Program-made: the position numbers and the translations under genes
The notes under the pieces: generated by a model
Told to the model about the DNA's origin: nothing
Database searches by the model: none
What the model saw: the letters and a program-made list of their open reading frames with translations, nothing else
Shown here: one piece after another, positions 49,720-61,528 of the stretch
Numbering within the stretch: the first letter of the stretch is position 1
Layout: each line of letters begins with the position of its first letter
NCBI GenBank assembly: GCA_037447655.1
Contig: JBBHKE010002584.1
Location: 95,848 to 159,847, forward strand
Length of the DNA stretch: 64,000 bases
Direction: 5' to 3'
From: Zygnema cylindricum
Taxonomy: Eukaryota; Streptophyta; Zygnematophyceae; Zygnematales; Zygnemataceae

Positions 49720-50168
49720 ACAAACACACAAGCGCGAATTCAAGCACAAAAAGACAAACACAAAAACACAAACACAAACACGAACACGGACACGGACCCG
49801 GACACGGACACGAACACGAACACAAATGCACAAACGCACAAACACAAACGCACAAACGCAAACACAAACGCACAAACGCACAAACACAAACACAAACGCA
49901 CAAACGAAAACACAAACGCACAAACGCAAACACAAAAGCACAAACGCAAACACAAAGGCACAAACGCACAAACGAAAACACAAACGCATACGCACAAACG
50001 CACAAACACAAACGCACAAACGCAAACACAAACACACAAACGAAAACACAAACATACAAGCGCAAACACAAACGCACAAACGCACAAACGAAAACACAAA
50101 CGCAAACGCACAAACGCACAACACACAAACGCACAACGCACACACGCACGCACGCACGCACGCACACA
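49720..50168 (+). repeat. ACAAACGC/ACACAAAC minisatellite
   Basis: About 450 bp of degenerate repeats built from CACAAACGCA and ACACAAAC words, ending in a short ACGC run (50143-50166). It creates long overlapping open frames on both strands (Thr/His/Lys-rich on plus, Cys/Val-rich on minus) that are not genes. Confidence 0.9.
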
Positions 50169-50531
50169 AAACCCTAAAAAAAGAAAAAACAAACACTTTG
50201 ACAATGATGGAAAACAACAGGCCGGATGAGGCGTGCCGACTCTACTACAATAAGAAAGAAATTTTATCGCCATGTTTGGAACCTGTTCAGAGACGTCCAA
50301 AAGACATCCCTGACCATAAAAAAAAAATGCTAAAAACCCAAAAAACCTTAAACCCTAAACCTCACAGAGGCCACTACTCAACCATACTATTTCACGAATT
50401 TTGACACCACTCACTATTTGCACCCAACAACTGTCAGTCCTTCGACCAATCACCTAAAAGTTCCTCCATACGTTGCCTAATAAACACTGAAAAAACACAA
50501 AAAAACCCTAAGAAAACACTAAAAAACCCAT
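50169..50531. other. Scattered AAACCCTAAA-like telomere words
   Basis: Several isolated ACCCTAA / AACCCTAAA words occur at 50170, 50335-50365 and 50500-50530, and again at 50800-50870 inside the last intron of the B3 gene. They are too degenerate to be a telomere array. Confidence 0.5.
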
Positions 50532-53500
50532 TCATTTGGTACCATGATTTGCCTTACGAAACACCTCCGCTCTAAGTACACTCTCGGTCTCGTTGACAAA
50601 AAGTACACAGTCTTGAAAAACAAGATCGTTTTCATTAAGGAAGGAAATCCATCCCTCCCCCGAGATTTGATGCTGGTGCTTGCCTCCTTCCATCAGTTGA
50701 AGTTTGAAATCCACTTCGTAGCGAGATCAATCGGATCAATCTTTTTTTTTTTTTTTTTTTTTTTTTGCGTGGGCGTTGGACGGGCGGATCGGATCGCAAA
50801 ATACCCTAAATAAATCCTTAAAACCCGAAACCCTAAAAAACCCTAAGAAACCCTAAATATCTGACAGAGTATACAGTGATGCAATACTATAAAAACCGAC
50901 ATATAAGGCCGTGGATGGTTGCCAGGCCATAACAACGATTAAAAAAAAATGAAAAATGGACAAAACAAACAAAAACACGAGCTGCAAGCTTATTCCGTGG
51001 ATTAAAGGGACCAACTAAAACAAAAAAGAGAGTACTTTTACTGTTCATAAGAGATATACAAAAATGGAAAAAGGTACTATTGAAGCTGGAATGTTGCAAA
51101 AGGAGACCAACGATTGGTCCAAGACAAACATGACTACTCAAAAACCAAAAACCAAGAATCAAACCCAACAACGGAAAACAGCGACAACCTCCTCGTATTA
51201 CAGACCGCGGTTTATACATTTCACTCTTATTTAGCCTCAAATGAAACTCAAATGTTGAAGTCAACTTCGGTTTATGACAAAAAAGCCAAACAACGTAAAT
51301 AATCCTTACCATAAATTTCTTATCTTTCTTCACAACCACCACAATTCCTTCCTTCCCTTTCTTCTCCCAAACACGTTCTGCCGCATGGTAAGTCGCCTTT
51401 GCGGCATCCCGGTAGATCCTGGTGAAGGAGACATGGAAAATTAGAGAGAGGAAAGAGCGAGTAAGGGAGAGGGAGAGAAGGGAGAGAGAGACGCAGAGAG
51501 GGACAGGAAAATGGAAGAGAGAGAGGGAGAAGGGGAGAGAGGGAGAAAGGGCGAGAGGGAGACAGAGAGAGAGACAGATGGAGGGAGGGAGGGAGGGAGG
51601 GAGGGAGAGAGGGAGAGCGGGAGAGAGGGAGAGAGGGAGAGGAGGGAGGGAGGGAGGGAGGGAGAGGAGGAAAAGGGGGAGAGAGGAAGGGGGGGAGAGA
51701 GGGAGAGTGGGAGGGAGGGAGAGAGGGAGAGAGGGAGAGAGGGACTGAGAGAGAGGTGTTGGAATTTTTCCTTTGCTACAAACTTGGCCAGTCAGCCGTA
51801 GTCCTCTTCCACGGCTACTTCTCTAAATAACGCACACTAGCATTAGGGTTTACGTTATTTCTATTTTGTTTCGACCTAGCATTAAGATTCAGTTTTAGAT
51901 TAGAATCTTTATTTTTCAGTTCTAGATTAAGTCTTTTGTTATCTACAGAAAGACCTTTTTTACTTTTCTTCTTTTAGAAGAGTAATGACCCTTTAGGATC
52001 ACGTGAGATCTACGCTGCATTTTGAGATGTCACTTTCGTAACATTCTCGTTTACCATTTAACTACACTCTATGTTGTAAAATATTACCTCTTTTAATTCA
52101 ATTGGCAATCCTTTATTTGCCCTTTATCTACCTGTCGTTTTTTGCATTTTTGTCCGTTGCCACGACTTCTAATTCAACAGGTTATTGGCCTCTCAACGCG
52201 ACCTCAAATACCATCGCTAAGTTTAGCGGCGCGGTTATCTACGGAGAGAAGGAGAGAAGGGGGGGAAGGAGGGGGAGAGAAGGAGAGGAGGGAGAGATAG
52301 AGGGAGGGAGGGAAAGATATAAGGGGATAGGGAAAGAGGGAGAGACTGGTAGAGGGAGGGAGGGAGGGGAGGGAGGGAGGGAGAGAGGGGAGGGAGAGGG
52401 GGAGGAAGGGAGAGGGAGGGAGGGAAACAGGGGACGAGGGGAAGGAGGGAGGGAGGGAGGGAAGAAGGAAGGGAGAGAGGGAGGGAGGGAAACAGGGGAC
52501 GAGGGAAGGGAGGGAGGGAGGGAGGGAGGGAGGGAGGGAGGGAAGGAGGGAGGGAAATTGCGGGTGGCAGGACAAGGGAGAGGGAGAGCGAGAGAGAGAG
52601 GAAGGGAGAGAGAGAGGGGAGAGAGGAAGGGAGGGAGGGAGGGAGGAAGGGAGAGAGGGAGGGAGGGAAACAGGGGAGGGGAGGGAGGGAGGGAGGAGGG
52701 AAGGAAGAAGGAAGGGAGCAAGGGAGAGAGTGTTGGAACTCGATCTTTGTTAGATTTTCTTGACTAGTATTCTATGTCTTTGTAGAACTCTAGAAAATGT
52801 GGGAGGGAGGGAGGAAGGGAAGGGGGGGTAAGGGAAAGGAAGGGAAACAGGGAGGGCAGTGGAGAAGGAGAGGGGGAGAGGAAGAGATGGAGAGAGGGAG
52901 AGTAGAGGGAGAGAGGGAGAAAAAAAGGGAGAGCGAGAGGGAGAGGTGAAGGGGGGGAAAGAGGGAGGGAGGAAGGGAGAGGGGGGAAAAAGAGGGATGG
53001 AGGGAGGGAAGAAGGTAGGGAGTGGGAGGGAGGGAGAGAGGTGAGAGGGAGAGAGGGAGGGAAGGGGAGAGGGTGAGAGGAAGAGATGGAGGGAGGGAGA
53101 GGGTGAGAGAGAAAGAAAGGGAGATGGAGGAAGGGAGAGAGGTAGGGAGGGAGAAATGGGGAAAGAGGAGAGAGGGAGAAAGAGAGGGAGGGAAAGAGAG
53201 ACAAAGAAAGAGAGAGCTAGAAAGAGAGAGGGATAGTGCAGGTTATGGAGAGAGAAAGAAAGTGAGAGAGGGACAACGAAAGAGAGGGAGAAAGAGAGTA
53301 AGTGAGAGAGAGGAAAGCGAGTGTGAGAAACAGGAGAGGGAGAGAGATAGAGAGAGAAAGAGAGATAAAGGGGGGGCGAGAGAGAGAAAGAGAGAGAGAG
53401 AGGGACAAAGTGAGTGGGAGCACGACAGAGGGAGTGAGAGAAAGAGAGAGATGGATCGAGACTGTGAAAGAGGGAGATGGAGATAGAAAGGAGAAACAAA

Positions 53501-56500
53501 GAGAGAGGGAGAGAGAGAAAAGAGAGAGAGGTACAGAGTCAAAAAGGGAGAGAGAGGTAGACCTAAGGACAGAGAAAGAAATAGTGGGCGAGAGAGAGGG
53601 AGAGAGAGAGAAAAAGAGAGTAACGAGAGAGAAAGGGAGAGAGAGAGAGGGAGAGAGCGGGAGAGAGAAGTGGGTGACAGAGGGGGACGCGGAGTGAAGG
53701 AAAGAGGGAGAGAGAGAAGGATAGAGGGAGAGAGGGGGAGAGGGAGGGGGGGAAGAGGGAGAGAGAGGGGGAGAGAGGGAGAAAGGAGAGAGAGGGATAA
53801 GAGGGAGGGAGAGAGAGAAGGAAAGGGAGAAAGGAAAAAAGGGAGGGAGGGAAAGAGGGGGAGAGAGAGAGGGAGAAAGGGAAGGAGGGAGAGGGAGAGA
53901 GAAATAGTAGGGAGGGAGGGAGAGAGGGAGAGGGGACGGGGGAAAGAAAGAGAGGAAGAGAGGGAGATTGGTGGAGAGGGAGATTGGTGGAGAGGGAGAG
54001 AAGGAAAGAGGGAAAGTGAGGGAGGAAGAAGGAGAGGAAGTGGGAGAGAGAAGGACAGGAGAAAAGGAGGAAGAGAGTGAGAGAGGGAGAGAGGGAGAGG
54101 GAAAGAGGGAGAGGGGAGAGTGGAAAAGTGGGAGCACAGCGGCAGTTTAATAACTACTACATCAATAAACCTCGCTATATATTGTTGTTATAAAGTGAAC
54201 TCTCTCTGAATTACTGTGTTTTACAGGATTTGAACTTTGTTCCATGCAATCTCATCAATATTGAACTATAATATTTTCCTATGCTTTATTAGACCGCCAT
54301 TATTAACGGAGAGTTACCAGGATGGTTTCCTTCTAATGCTCATAATCAGATGTCTATTGTTCTGTTATTTGAATATTTCGATGTACTATCATGTTGGTTT
54401 TGAACTTGTCCACAACTATTTTATTACAATAGTTCAACTGCCCAAAACTCTATTGTTCCAATAAAGTATTGTTAGGTGAAACTATACTAAAAGATAGATA
54501 CACGGAGTACACTGTGCTATACAGTCATTTTTATCCCTGCTAACGAACTTACAATCAAACCATCGCCGTGGATGGGGTAAGAGAAAAGAAGTACAAGATG
54601 GTAGGAAGAATTAAACTCACTTTTTTCCTTTTTCTGCTGAAGCATTCCGCCTCGCTCTCCCTCTCCCTCTCCCTTTCGCTCCCCCTCTCCCTCTCCCTCT
54701 CCTCTTTCTCTCCTTTTCTCCCTCCCCCCGTCCTCTTTCTTATCTTAGGGTTGAAGTAGATGCTAGGAAGTATAACTCACGTTTTGTCTTTTTCTGTCGA
54801 AGAAGGAGCATTAGGATCATATCTTGTCCTCTTCACCGACTGCTTTGACTTATTATCATCTGCTTTGACTTTTGAAGATCCCAAATTCCCGGAACTTCCC
54901 TCTTCACGTTTTCTCTTTCCGGTTCCGCCCCTTTTCCTGTCCAAGAAAAAAAAAAAAGCCTTGTCATATAAAACATAAAAAAACATTATCATTCGAAAAA
55001 CTTTGTCGTATAAAAAAGGAATTAGAAAAGGAAAAAAGAAAGCTAAAACAAAAAAAGAGGAAGACTTGTGAAAAGGACAAGGTCCTTTTTTGTTTTCTTG
55101 TTTACCTTATTTTCTTGGGTAACAAAACCAGTTGCACCATAAATAATGATTAGGTTTACACAGTACCCCCTGAACATGGTTACGTTAAATGATATTTAAA
55201 CGTTTATACTATGTAGTTTAAATGTTTTGAACCGTTTTAACCTTCAAAAACTAAAGCAAGCTCGGAAAATTTTGTGAAACGACCGAATTTCATGTTTCGA
55301 TTTCCTTAATAATGCTTTTACTTTCTTTGTAGGTTTTGACAATGTGAGGGAAGGAGAGGGACCTTCTGAAACCTAAGTCTTTATTAATTATTAAAAATTA
55401 TTTAAAATTAATTAATTTTATATTAATATAATTAATAATAATAGCTCTCATGGCAAAGAGAGTGAACAACCTACTGGTATGATAAATTGGGTACGATAAA
55501 TTGGAAATAATAATATGGTAAAATTCTAATAATATTGTATGCAATAATATGGTACATATGGTTTATAAAATTATGGTGTATGAAAGTATGGGCATATAAT
55601 AATATGGTATGGAATACTAAGGGTATATGATAATGTGGTGTATATGATAGAATAATCGGATGTCAAATTATCATTTGAACTGAGGTTCATGACAAGTCAA
55701 AGATAGGGGACAGGGAGAGAGGGAGAGAGGAGAGGGGAAAGGGAAGTGGGGGGGGGCATTTCAACCGTCAATCATCATTCCTATTTTTATTAATTTTATT
55801 TTATTGTCTTTCATTTCATTTTATCGTGTTCAAAAATATTTTATCGTGTTTCAATTTTTTTTTGGTTTTATGTTGTGTTTTTTTTGTTATGCTGCTTTTT
55901 TATTTTCTTACTATTTTTTCATTCTCACTAATTGTAAGATTATTTGAAATTATTTATACTTGAATTTGTTAATAATCTTACATCTTCATGAGGCAATAAT
56001 AAAGTTGAAAATTGACTCACGAGGCGTTACTGGAAACTGTTATCCGCTTTTTTGCTTTTTTCGCCTTTGAAACAGCTGTCCCTTTCTTAGCTCTTGGCGT
56101 CCGTACATCCAGCCCAACCGGCTCCCCATCCTGTTCCTCACTTTTGTCCGCTTTCTGTTTCTTACTTTTGTCCTCTTCCTGTTCCTCACTTTTGTCCTCT
56201 TTCTGTTTCTTACTTTTGTCCTCTTCCTGTTCCTCACTTTTGTCCTCTTCCTGTTTCTTCTCCTTTTCCAGCTTCTTCCCCTTTTCCTGACTCTTTCCAG
56301 CAGGAGTTTTCTGCTTCTCATTTTTTCCCTCTTTCAACTTTTGCTTCTCTCTCTCACTCTCCTCCGCCTCGTTTTCCCTCCGAACCTGTTTCCCAACCTG
56401 GTTCGGAGCCTCCTCCCGAACTTGTTTTCTTTCCCGTTTGTTTTCCCTGTCATCTGATTCGTACGAGGATAAGTCCAAAAAAACAGGTTCACTGGAGGAT

Positions 56501-56550
56501 TCCGTTTTAGGGTTTCCACTTTTACTGCGACTGCGGAGCCTTCGGTGCAT
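50532..56550 (-). CDS. B3-domain DNA-binding protein
   Basis: Minus-strand exons: 56550-56021, 54936-54781, 51418-51310 and a last exon of about 50713-50532 (TGA stop). The first three join in phase. Exon 1 encodes a Lys/Glu-rich region with repeated EEDKSE/KKQKEDKS units. Exon 2 encodes a basic, nuclear-signal-like segment (GKRKREEGSS, SVKRTRYDPNAP). Exons 3 and 4 read as a B3 fold: KEGIVVVVKKDKKFM, then ISGEGWISFLNENDL and a QDCVLFVNETESVLRAEVF strand pair. B3 domains are plant-lineage transcription factor domains, nearest in look to the REM-like group. The last splice is not resolved: GAAG at 50714 needs a one-base carry, but the donor at 51309 leaves none, and a poly-A run on the coding strand sits just upstream. 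The introns carry huge C/T tracts on the coding strand. Confidence 0.62.
51430..54140 (-). repeat. Very long G/A-rich (coding-strand C/T) intron tracts of the B3 gene
   Basis: GGGA, GAGA and AGGG repeats run over 51430-51760, 52240-52735 and 52795-54140, with two normal-complexity islands (51765-52235 and 52736-52800). The first tract begins 12 bp upstream of the acceptor of the exon at 51418, so it serves as, or contains, the polypyrimidine tract. Confidence 0.85.
54585..54806 (-). repeat. Duplicated exon end and donor site with CT spacer
   Basis: About 55 bp at 54585-54640 and 54754-54806 are diverged copies of each other, each covering the end of an exon-like AGAAAAAG(A/G).AAAA stretch and a GTGAGT donor on the minus strand. 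A CT-rich spacer (54655-54735, plus strand) separates them. Confidence 0.6.
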
Positions 56551-56882
56551 CGCTGCAACTTTTTCCAAAAAAGAAGAAAAGAAAAAAAAGAGAACCGAGG
56601 AAAGAAAGGTAGGGAAGTTACGACATGAGTGGGAGGGAGTGCCAAAGGTGTGCGCAGGAATAGAAAGGAGAGAAGGACAGAGGCAGAAGAAGAGAGGAAA
56701 GGTGAAGAGAGACGGAAGCTACAGTGCAGTGCAGTGCCGTACAGTTTCAGTAACCGGTCACTCTTTCGTGCGGTCTTCCCGCCAAAAGCCAAATTTTCAA
56801 AGTTTTGATTTGAATATTTTAACCGACAGTAAACTGTACCGTTTGCGGTTGTATTAAATGTATTTCCAATTTGTAATTAGTC

Positions 56883-57342
56883 TAGTGTTGTGTATCGCCA
56901 GGGTTTTGCCGATAATCGATATGTATCTTCTTTTGGCTTGCCCATTATCGATATATTGGCACGATATATGAACACGGTGTTATCGCCGATAAAAAACCGA
57001 AAATATCTGTTTTTTATCGCGATAACACCTGTACCAATAACTATCGGCGATAGTTGTACGCTTCGTACCGTACAGCTATACGGTCTATTCCGTCGTACTG
57101 AACCGCCGTAATTCCGTTATACAGAGTACGGAACAGATTGTTATAGTGGCATGCCACGCTATAAAAAGTGAAAAAATAAAATCCAGTATATTATATAGTA
57201 ATATTATACAGCGTATTATATTTTTTCCATTTATCTCGCCAATAAGGAATTTGTTGGTGTCAGAGCAATATATCGGGACCCCTAACTATTCGATAACCAA
57301 TAGCTATCGGTGCGATAAGTTTTTTGCCGATACACAACACTA
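56883..57342. mobile_element. hAT-type MITE, second copy
   Basis: 460 bp with terminal inverted repeats TAGTGTTGTGTATCG / CGATACACAACACTA, one base off those of 41491-41920. Interior CGATATAT and ATCGCCGATA words are shared. No 8-bp target duplication is visible because another MITE-like terminus begins immediately at 57343. Confidence 0.8.
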
Positions 57343-58017
57343 CACCGCGAATCGTAATTAGAGTAAATTACTCTAATTCGGTCGCTCGAAATTTCGACTC
57401 TATCACATCAAATAGAGTAATCGATTCTAATTTTTTCATTATTCTAATTTAGGTGAGGTTTAATTAGCGTAAAATTTTTTAATATAGGTTATTTTTAAAT
57501 AGTGTAGAGTACGGACGTCGTCAGGCCGTGCAAATTTGTACTTTTATAAGTAAAAAGGTACAAATTATGATTTAAAAGAGTCACGCTCGCACGTGAAATC
57601 GCACTAAACAAAACTGACCAAATACATAACGAAAAATGACCGTTCGCATGTCTCCGTCCAGCAACAGCATGGTTGTCCGTGTGAACATTGAGAAAAGTTT
57701 ACATGTGAAAATGGAATTGTAAAACGGCGACAACGCGTATATGCCCTAATTCTAATGTTAACTTTATACATGTTGTTTGGCATTCCGCGTATTCAGTTTA
57801 GATAGGGAACTTGACAGCAAATAGAAGTGAAAATGTACTCTAATTTAGGAGTACGTCTGTTTTAGCGTAAAGATTTACCCTAATATGACCAAACTTACCA
57901 AAATGACCCTTAAAAAGAGTAACTTTTAGCTGTAATAGGGGTGAATGATCACACTGGGACACGAATTAGAGTAATACACTAAAAAAAAATAGAGTAAATA
58001 TACAGCATTAGGCGTGG
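57343..58017. mobile_element. Possible larger MITE abutting the hAT-type copy
   Basis: Starts TA|CACCGCGAATCGTAATTAG right at the end of the hAT element and contains ATTACTCTAATTCG, which recurs inverted near 57963-57977. The right boundary is uncertain (about 57942 or 58017). Non-coding. Confidence 0.4.
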
Positions 58018-58518
58018 ATGATATGTGGCGTAGGGTAACGCCAAATGCGGACAGACCCCACAAAATAGATTCTTTCCTGCACCAATCACAGCCACTCTCT
58101 GTCTTTTGATTCCAGGTATCTGACGACATCGCCGCCATCTTGGAAATCTATCCACTTTTTCAATAGGGATATTTAAAATTCTCTCCTCCTCCTCCACCGC
58201 CATGGATCTCACCTTGTCCACGTCATCGTTTTCACGCCATTTGCGGACCTTTGATGAAGGAGGAGACAAAATTGCTTTATTGATGGAGTCAGATTTAAAT
58301 TCAAATCCGGAAATTAAATGAGGGTTATTATCAAAAGCAAATCGAGAATTGATATCGCAATGGGACTTCAAATCGGAATTGGGATTAAAACTTGATTCAA
58401 AATTGGAATCAATTTCGGAAACTAAAAAAGAAGAAACAGGAACATAATTGAAATTCGAATCAAAATCAAAAATCCCAGAAACAATTTTAGAAATTTCGGA
58501 AGCCGAATTTTAAATTAG

Positions 58519-61500
58519 GTTTGAATCAAAAATTTGGTTTTATTTGGAAAATGATTCGAAAACAGGTTCGAATACAGGTTCAGATTTAGAATTAGATGTC
58601 AACTCAGCAGTACAGGAAAATGGAGAAGAAGAATGGAGTATGGAAAGGGATTTAAGTTTTGTTATGAGAGAGGCAATCCGGTTTGGAGAATCAGAAAAAA
58701 GAGATTCGGCAATAATGAAAATTCGTGGACGGCATTACCTTGTGAGCTATTCTTGTCTCCTTCCCCTTTCCTTGAATGAAGATGTAACTTTAACCTTGCT
58801 AAACTAACCAATTTTAAAATTTCGATAAATGACGTTCCGTATGTCTGCGATTAGAGGTAAATGTTTCTAAGAATCGGTTAAATCTCAATTTTTATGATAT
58901 AAGAGAAAGTTTTGTTTAAAAAGGAAGGAGAATAATATCCTATTTCTGACCCACCCGTTATTTTAGCTCTTCATGAAAATCAAATAATTTCATACACACT
59001 GTGTTATTAACATTGTCTTATCTCCAAAATATGGTTTTTTGTTTCCATTTTTCAAAACTTTGAGCCATTCGGTGAAGCTCCTGAAATGGGAAAGATCTCG
59101 GAGAAAAAAGTTACTTCATTTTTTCATCATTTGGCATATCCTACTGAAGATGCATAATTAAATTTTCCATAATTTAAATGGAAGTTTTGTCTCGGAGTGG
59201 GGCAGGTGGCACCTGAGATTCAAAGGGAGCTCCAGTTGAGCCGCTCACGAGGCCAAAAAGATGATGGAAAACCGATTCATATCCTTTTGTATGTTTTTAA
59301 TATGCTTTTCAGTATGTTTTTTATTGTGTTTTCTAATATGTTGTCGCACAATTTTGTGCCAAGGTTTGGGGCTAAAGGCAAAAAAATGGTGACTAAAATG
59401 TAACTTTTTTTGCATTCTCGTTTTTCCAACATGGTTTTTTTTTGTCCAGTTTGTCTTAGAAGTTGATGTGACGGACATGATTCAGTCTAAAACTGAAATT
59501 GTCTTGTCAATTAGGATAGCATGGAGGCTGTGCACCAAATGCGATAGTATAAAAAGATATATGGTTTTTATACTTTTTCAAGTCGATGCCTTAATTCATC
59601 AACACATGGATCCGTGGTTGTCACGACATCCTCGATGGACGAGTACTATCAGAGTCTCCCAGATGTGGGCATTAGTATGGACGAGGATTAGGTTTGGAGT
59701 TGAAGGAGAGTGAGAAGAGGGAAAACATGGCGGACATTTTTGTAAAAGCTTCGGATCTAGACAGTCTCGAGAAACTTAAAGAAGTTTTGCCGGATGAGGT
59801 CAGTTTTATGGAGGGGGGAAGGGAAAGGAATATTATTTTTTCATTTGGGTTTTGCATTAAGTTTGTAAATTACATTGAAATTGTGTTTCTGTGTCAAATT
59901 TCACATTTCATATGTTGTAATGTTTGTGTATGTTTACATGATGTTAACATGATGGTAAGTGAGTGACATATATCATATAAACAAATATATAAACATACAA
60001 ATTTATGTAAACAAATGTATAGTTTTGGGTTTACTTTAGTATTAATATTTTTATTTAAGCCTTTATAGTGTGGAAGATTCTTAACTTCTTACCAAATAAA
60101 AAAAAAACAGAATTTCAACGCTGTTCCATGTTCAGGGGCCAAAATAAAACCGGCATCAAAATTATTGTTGCTAACTTTAATAGCAATTCAAGGTAAAAGT
60201 TCACTACGGTAAAACTATAAATTATTATAAAGATATACGTTGCAATAAAAGCGAAATTTCAAATCTTCTGAAAAAAAAAACATTTTTTTTCCCTCGCAAT
60301 TTTATTTATTTTACAATCTTCTCGTCACCACTTTTTAACACTTTTTAACGGCTTTTCTTTAGAACATAAAGTCTTTAAACTCTGTTTCACATGTATTACA
60401 ACCACTTGAAATTTGCGATAGATTTATTCCATTTTAACTATAAAATACAAATGCTATAAATTTTCAGTCAAATTTTCTATCCTTGTTGATTTCCTATCAT
60501 TTTTTCGTTAATTTTCTTTTGTCGATTTCTGCCCATTTTCTATTGAATTTAATGTTGACTTTCTGCTGTTTTTCTGCCGATTTTCAGTTGATTTTCATTT
60601 CGATTTTTCATAAATTTTCACATGTTGTTTCAATTTTTGTTTCAGAGAATAAGTGAACTTCTGGAGGATTGTTTCCGATGCATTTGAGACGCCTTCAAAA
60701 GGGCAAAGGGAGCTTTGGTCGGACTTAAAAATTTGAAAGATATGGAAGGTTTTGATCGAATGGACAAAAAATCAAAAAACAATCTCTCTCTATCTATCTC
60801 ATTCTTCCTCTCTCCTTTCCCCCCCTCACTCTCTCACTCCAATCGCTCTTGCTCTCTCTCTCTCTAATAGCTACTCCCTCTCCTATTCGTTTCTCCTATT
60901 TTTTCCCCCCTTTCACGCTGACGCTCAACTCCTCTCTCTTCCTTATTCCCCTTTCTCTCAATCTCTCTCTTTCTCGCGTCCTCTCCCTCTCTTCCTCCAT
61001 CATCTCTCCATCACTCTTGCTAACAGTCCCTCTCTCTCACAATTTGTTATCTTTCTTTCCCTATCTTTGTCTTTTTATCTCTTTATTAGACCCTCTCATT
61101 TTCAATCTCTTGCCTCATCTCTTTATACCACTCTTTCTCCCTTCCTTTTTGAATCTCCCCCCCCCCCCCCCCCCCCCTTCCCTTTTGAATCAGCGCCCCC
61201 CCAATTATTGCCTCATCAAATATCCCTCATCCTCTCCCTACCTTATTCTCCCTCTCTCCTCCGATTATATTCCCTCTTCTTCTCTCACCCCTTTTCTCCC
61301 TTTCTTTTGCATCTGCCACTCCCTCCAAATTCGCTCTCTCTAACACTTTCCGTGCCCCTTTCCATCCCTCTCCCTCACTTTAATATTTTAACTCTCTGTT
61401 TGTCTGCTTCTTTATTGCTTACATTTTTTTTACTGCTTACTTTTTTTTTACTGGCGGCGTATACATTCCCATTAAATTTTTTAGAAGATGGATTCGCTTT

Positions 61501-61528
61501 AGTGGATGTACATTACATGCTACAATAG
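58519..61528 (+). CDS. Unrecognised spliced gene with an in-frame TGA
   Basis: Exons with good splice sites: 58519-58741 (Asp/Glu/Asn-rich), 59206-59288 (VAPEIQRELQLSRSRGQKDD), one starting 59515, one ending 59798 (ASDLDSLEKLKEVLPDE), 60646-60748 and 61485-61528 (TAG stop, DGFALVDVHYMLQ). The exon structure between about 59560 and 59700 is not resolved; the frame changes there. Exon 60646-60748 carries a TGA at 60685. Before and after it the frame reads coding-like (RISELLEDCFRCI, DAFKRAKGALVGLKNLKDME), and the phase fits the last exon. The last intron (60749-61484) holds a C/T tract on the coding strand, as in other genes here. No domain is recognised. It may be a decaying gene, or TGA may be read through; upstream exons are not identified. 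Confidence 0.42.
60782..61400 (+). repeat. C/T-rich intron tract with poly-C run
   Basis: Pyrimidine-rich low complexity, including a run of about 28 C at 61149-61176, lying within the intron 60749-61484 of the plus-strand gene. Confidence 0.8.

Noticed and set aside
49475-50404. Cys/Val-rich and Lys/Thr-rich frames of 154-230 codons
   Set aside because: Products of the ACAAACGC minisatellite read in different frames.
52102-52250. Apparent signal-peptide protein before the G/A tract
   Set aside because: The frame starts with TTG, not ATG, runs into the purine repeat and has no supporting homology or splice partner.
51422-54137. Long Gly/Arg/Glu-rich (+) and Ser/Pro/Leu-rich (-) frames up to 306 codons
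   Set aside because: G/A tracts with no domain or biased codon use; they fit B3-gene introns.
57979-58371. 130-codon minus-strand frame
   Set aside because: No domain or splice support; it opposes the exons of the plus-strand gene starting nearby and overlaps a MITE-like end.
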